Below, one piece after another: positions 62,562 through 64,000 of a DNA stretch of 64,000 nt (its first letter is position 1; each line of letters opens with the position of its first letter). The position numbers and the translations under genes are program-made. Origin of the DNA: Capitella teleta (lineage: Eukaryota; Annelida; Polychaeta; Capitellidae); the NCBI GenBank assembly GCA_000328365.1, contig KB305197.1, positions 26,809-90,808 of the forward strand, in the 5' to 3' direction. The notes beneath the pieces are model-generated. The model was given only the letters and a program-made list of their open reading frames with translations. It did no database searches and was not told the origin of the DNA.

Positions 62562-64000
62562 TGAGTTGGGGCTCGTGACCGATTGGAGTGCGAATTGGGG
62601 TTCCTGTTAAAGCTTCTTTGCTTTAACCTTCCGTCTGTTATCTGTGCAACTCTTATCAGATTACATGCAGTTTGGAAGCATCAAAGGGATTATTGATTTG
62701 GAGCGCTCAATATAAAGTAATGCAGTCATCTTCTAACAAAACAGACACAGCAATCATTGCTTTGAGTGTAAAGTGCAGGAAGCATAGCTATGAGTTGCTT
62801 GCCATTTACACTGGCGAGCTGTGTCTGTGTATTTGCGGTGGCAACTACCAGTGTATCATTATATCTGATACTGCAAATGCAAATTACACAATAAAGTAAT
62901 TATTAAACTAATTTTATTACACTGTATTATTTACAATTTACTGGCACGCATAAGTTCCATTATGATTCGACAATCAATAAGTTCTGTTATGCGACTCTAG
63001 CGTCTTGTCTTGATATTTATGGCCGTTGTGTAAATCTAGTAGAACGTGGAATGGTCAAACAAATTTGCTGACCTTCACTCGTATCGGACATTCATTAATT
63101 TCATTCATCGAAGATGCTTTTCGAGTACCTTCTCCTTGACATTTGCAACGATGCGATGACCTTGGGACTAATTTAGATCCACTCAGCGGCCCCTCTCCCC
63201 TCACAAGTGGATCTTCTGACCACAGAAATGAAAAACTGACCGGAAAGACCAAACTACAAGGATGTGTAAATGATACCAAACAATGTAGGTCACGAACATA
63301 AATTAGTAGAGTAGTGTGTCCTTCAATGCAAATATTGATGGCACACAGACGAACTGTTGCCCTTCCCAGCAACTGTTTCTATATGCTCATCCCATCACGA
63401 AAATATTGCAAAAGAACCCGAAGCGGAAATGAAATTGCCCCAAACGGACAGATCAGTTTCTGGCTGCATTGAATACATCGCTGGCTTGTCGTAATCATAG
63501 TCATGCACGTGAAATGTCTGTCAGACCCATTCATTTGTCCCTCCGTTGTCTCAATCAGTATTCGAAGCATGGCTCTGTGCACTGGTTCCTAAAACACGAG
63601 TGTTTTCCGATTGGTTTCCCGCAGTCCGGTGTCTGAATACCAATTCTCTCAGGAGTTTTTTTTGGCCTTTAGATAACGTGTATCTCTGGAAACAACCTCC
63701 ACATAATATATTATGGATACGGTGTTGCTTTTTTATAAACCCAGATACATCATTTCATTGTCGATATCTATATCTCTCGGATCACCAATGTTCATTTCAC
63801 TCTTCCACCTTTTCCCAGAGCGATGCGCACCCAAATCCAGCCGAATCCACTCATTTGCAAAAGTGCTCATCCCACGGGATTTGGAAGGTCACTGTCCGAC
63901 AGTTTCCGGGAGGATGCAAAGGACCTTCGTTTTTTCCCACTCACCCTTGGTTACGGAAATACCTCCCCAGCTGAGGCATCCCACTGACCCAATTGGCCGG

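Larger units (their letters stand above)
57134..64000. other. Non-coding stretch
   Basis: No supported gene. A T-run followed by a G-run lies at about 57578-57605 and a poly(A) tract at 59879-59906. ORFs of 99-142 codons at 61493-61792 (+), 60399-60710 (-), 63055-63372 (-) and 63546-63974 (+) show no recognisable domain. Confidence 0.45.

Noticed and set aside
63300-63970. F5/8 type C (discoidin)-like string NEWIRLDLGA on the minus strand at about 63855
   Set aside because: Only one short motif fits; the surrounding frames have stops and the rest of the domain could not be placed.

Overview
The window is AT-rich eukaryotic DNA from an animal, most likely a marine invertebrate. The evidence is GT-AG introns, polyadenylation signals, NRF1-type and CTCF-type promoter/insulator motifs, tRNA-derived SINEs, LINE, MULE, piggyBac-like, BEL/Pao and Gypsy remnants, long microsatellites and three runs of N. 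Methyltransf_FA domain arrays and a Ras-dva GTPase together fit a deuterostome such as an echinoderm, hemichordate or cephalochordate; the species cannot be fixed from sequence alone. Gene density is low.

Only one gene is complete and clearly intact: a Ras-dva-type small GTPase at 25582-26340 (+), with a TATA-like promoter, a spliced 5' UTR and a poly(A) signal. The left edge (2-1778) holds three consecutive exons of a Methyltransf_FA repeat gene whose start lies outside the window. The exons are symmetric phase 1, and two of the three have lost frame, so this end is either decaying or mis-sequenced.

Most of the rest is repeats. 1.8-25 kb: two inverted copies of a TIR element with TA target duplications (8867-9585, 17975-18660), a TTAA-bounded piggyBac-like end next to a 340-base (TAA)n tract (11062-11935), two tRNA-SINE pieces and a diverged repeat pair. 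28.8-33 kb: a 32-bp hairpin, a spliced but broken MULE/SWIM transposase gene (29654-31386, -), a dispersed repeat butting against it, and a second tRNA-SINE. 33-48 kb: a TTAA-bounded candidate element (41149-44865) containing a LINE reverse transcriptase tail, and a LINE on the minus strand (46640-47990) with ORF1 and endonuclease pieces but no reverse transcriptase. 48.7-57.2 kb: local repeats, a BEL/Pao gag fossil and a short, young-looking Gypsy fossil with near-identical LTRs and a duplicated flank that looks like an empty-site haplotype joined across an assembly gap. 57-64 kb: no coding gene that I recognise, one promoter-like stretch and two strong CTCF-type motifs in opposite orientation.

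I found no gene cluster or new multi-gene system. The best leads are the small ORF shared by the two TIR elements, the phase-1 exon architecture of the MULE gene, the apparent empty-site allele, the TTAA-element ends and the divergent CTCF motif pair.
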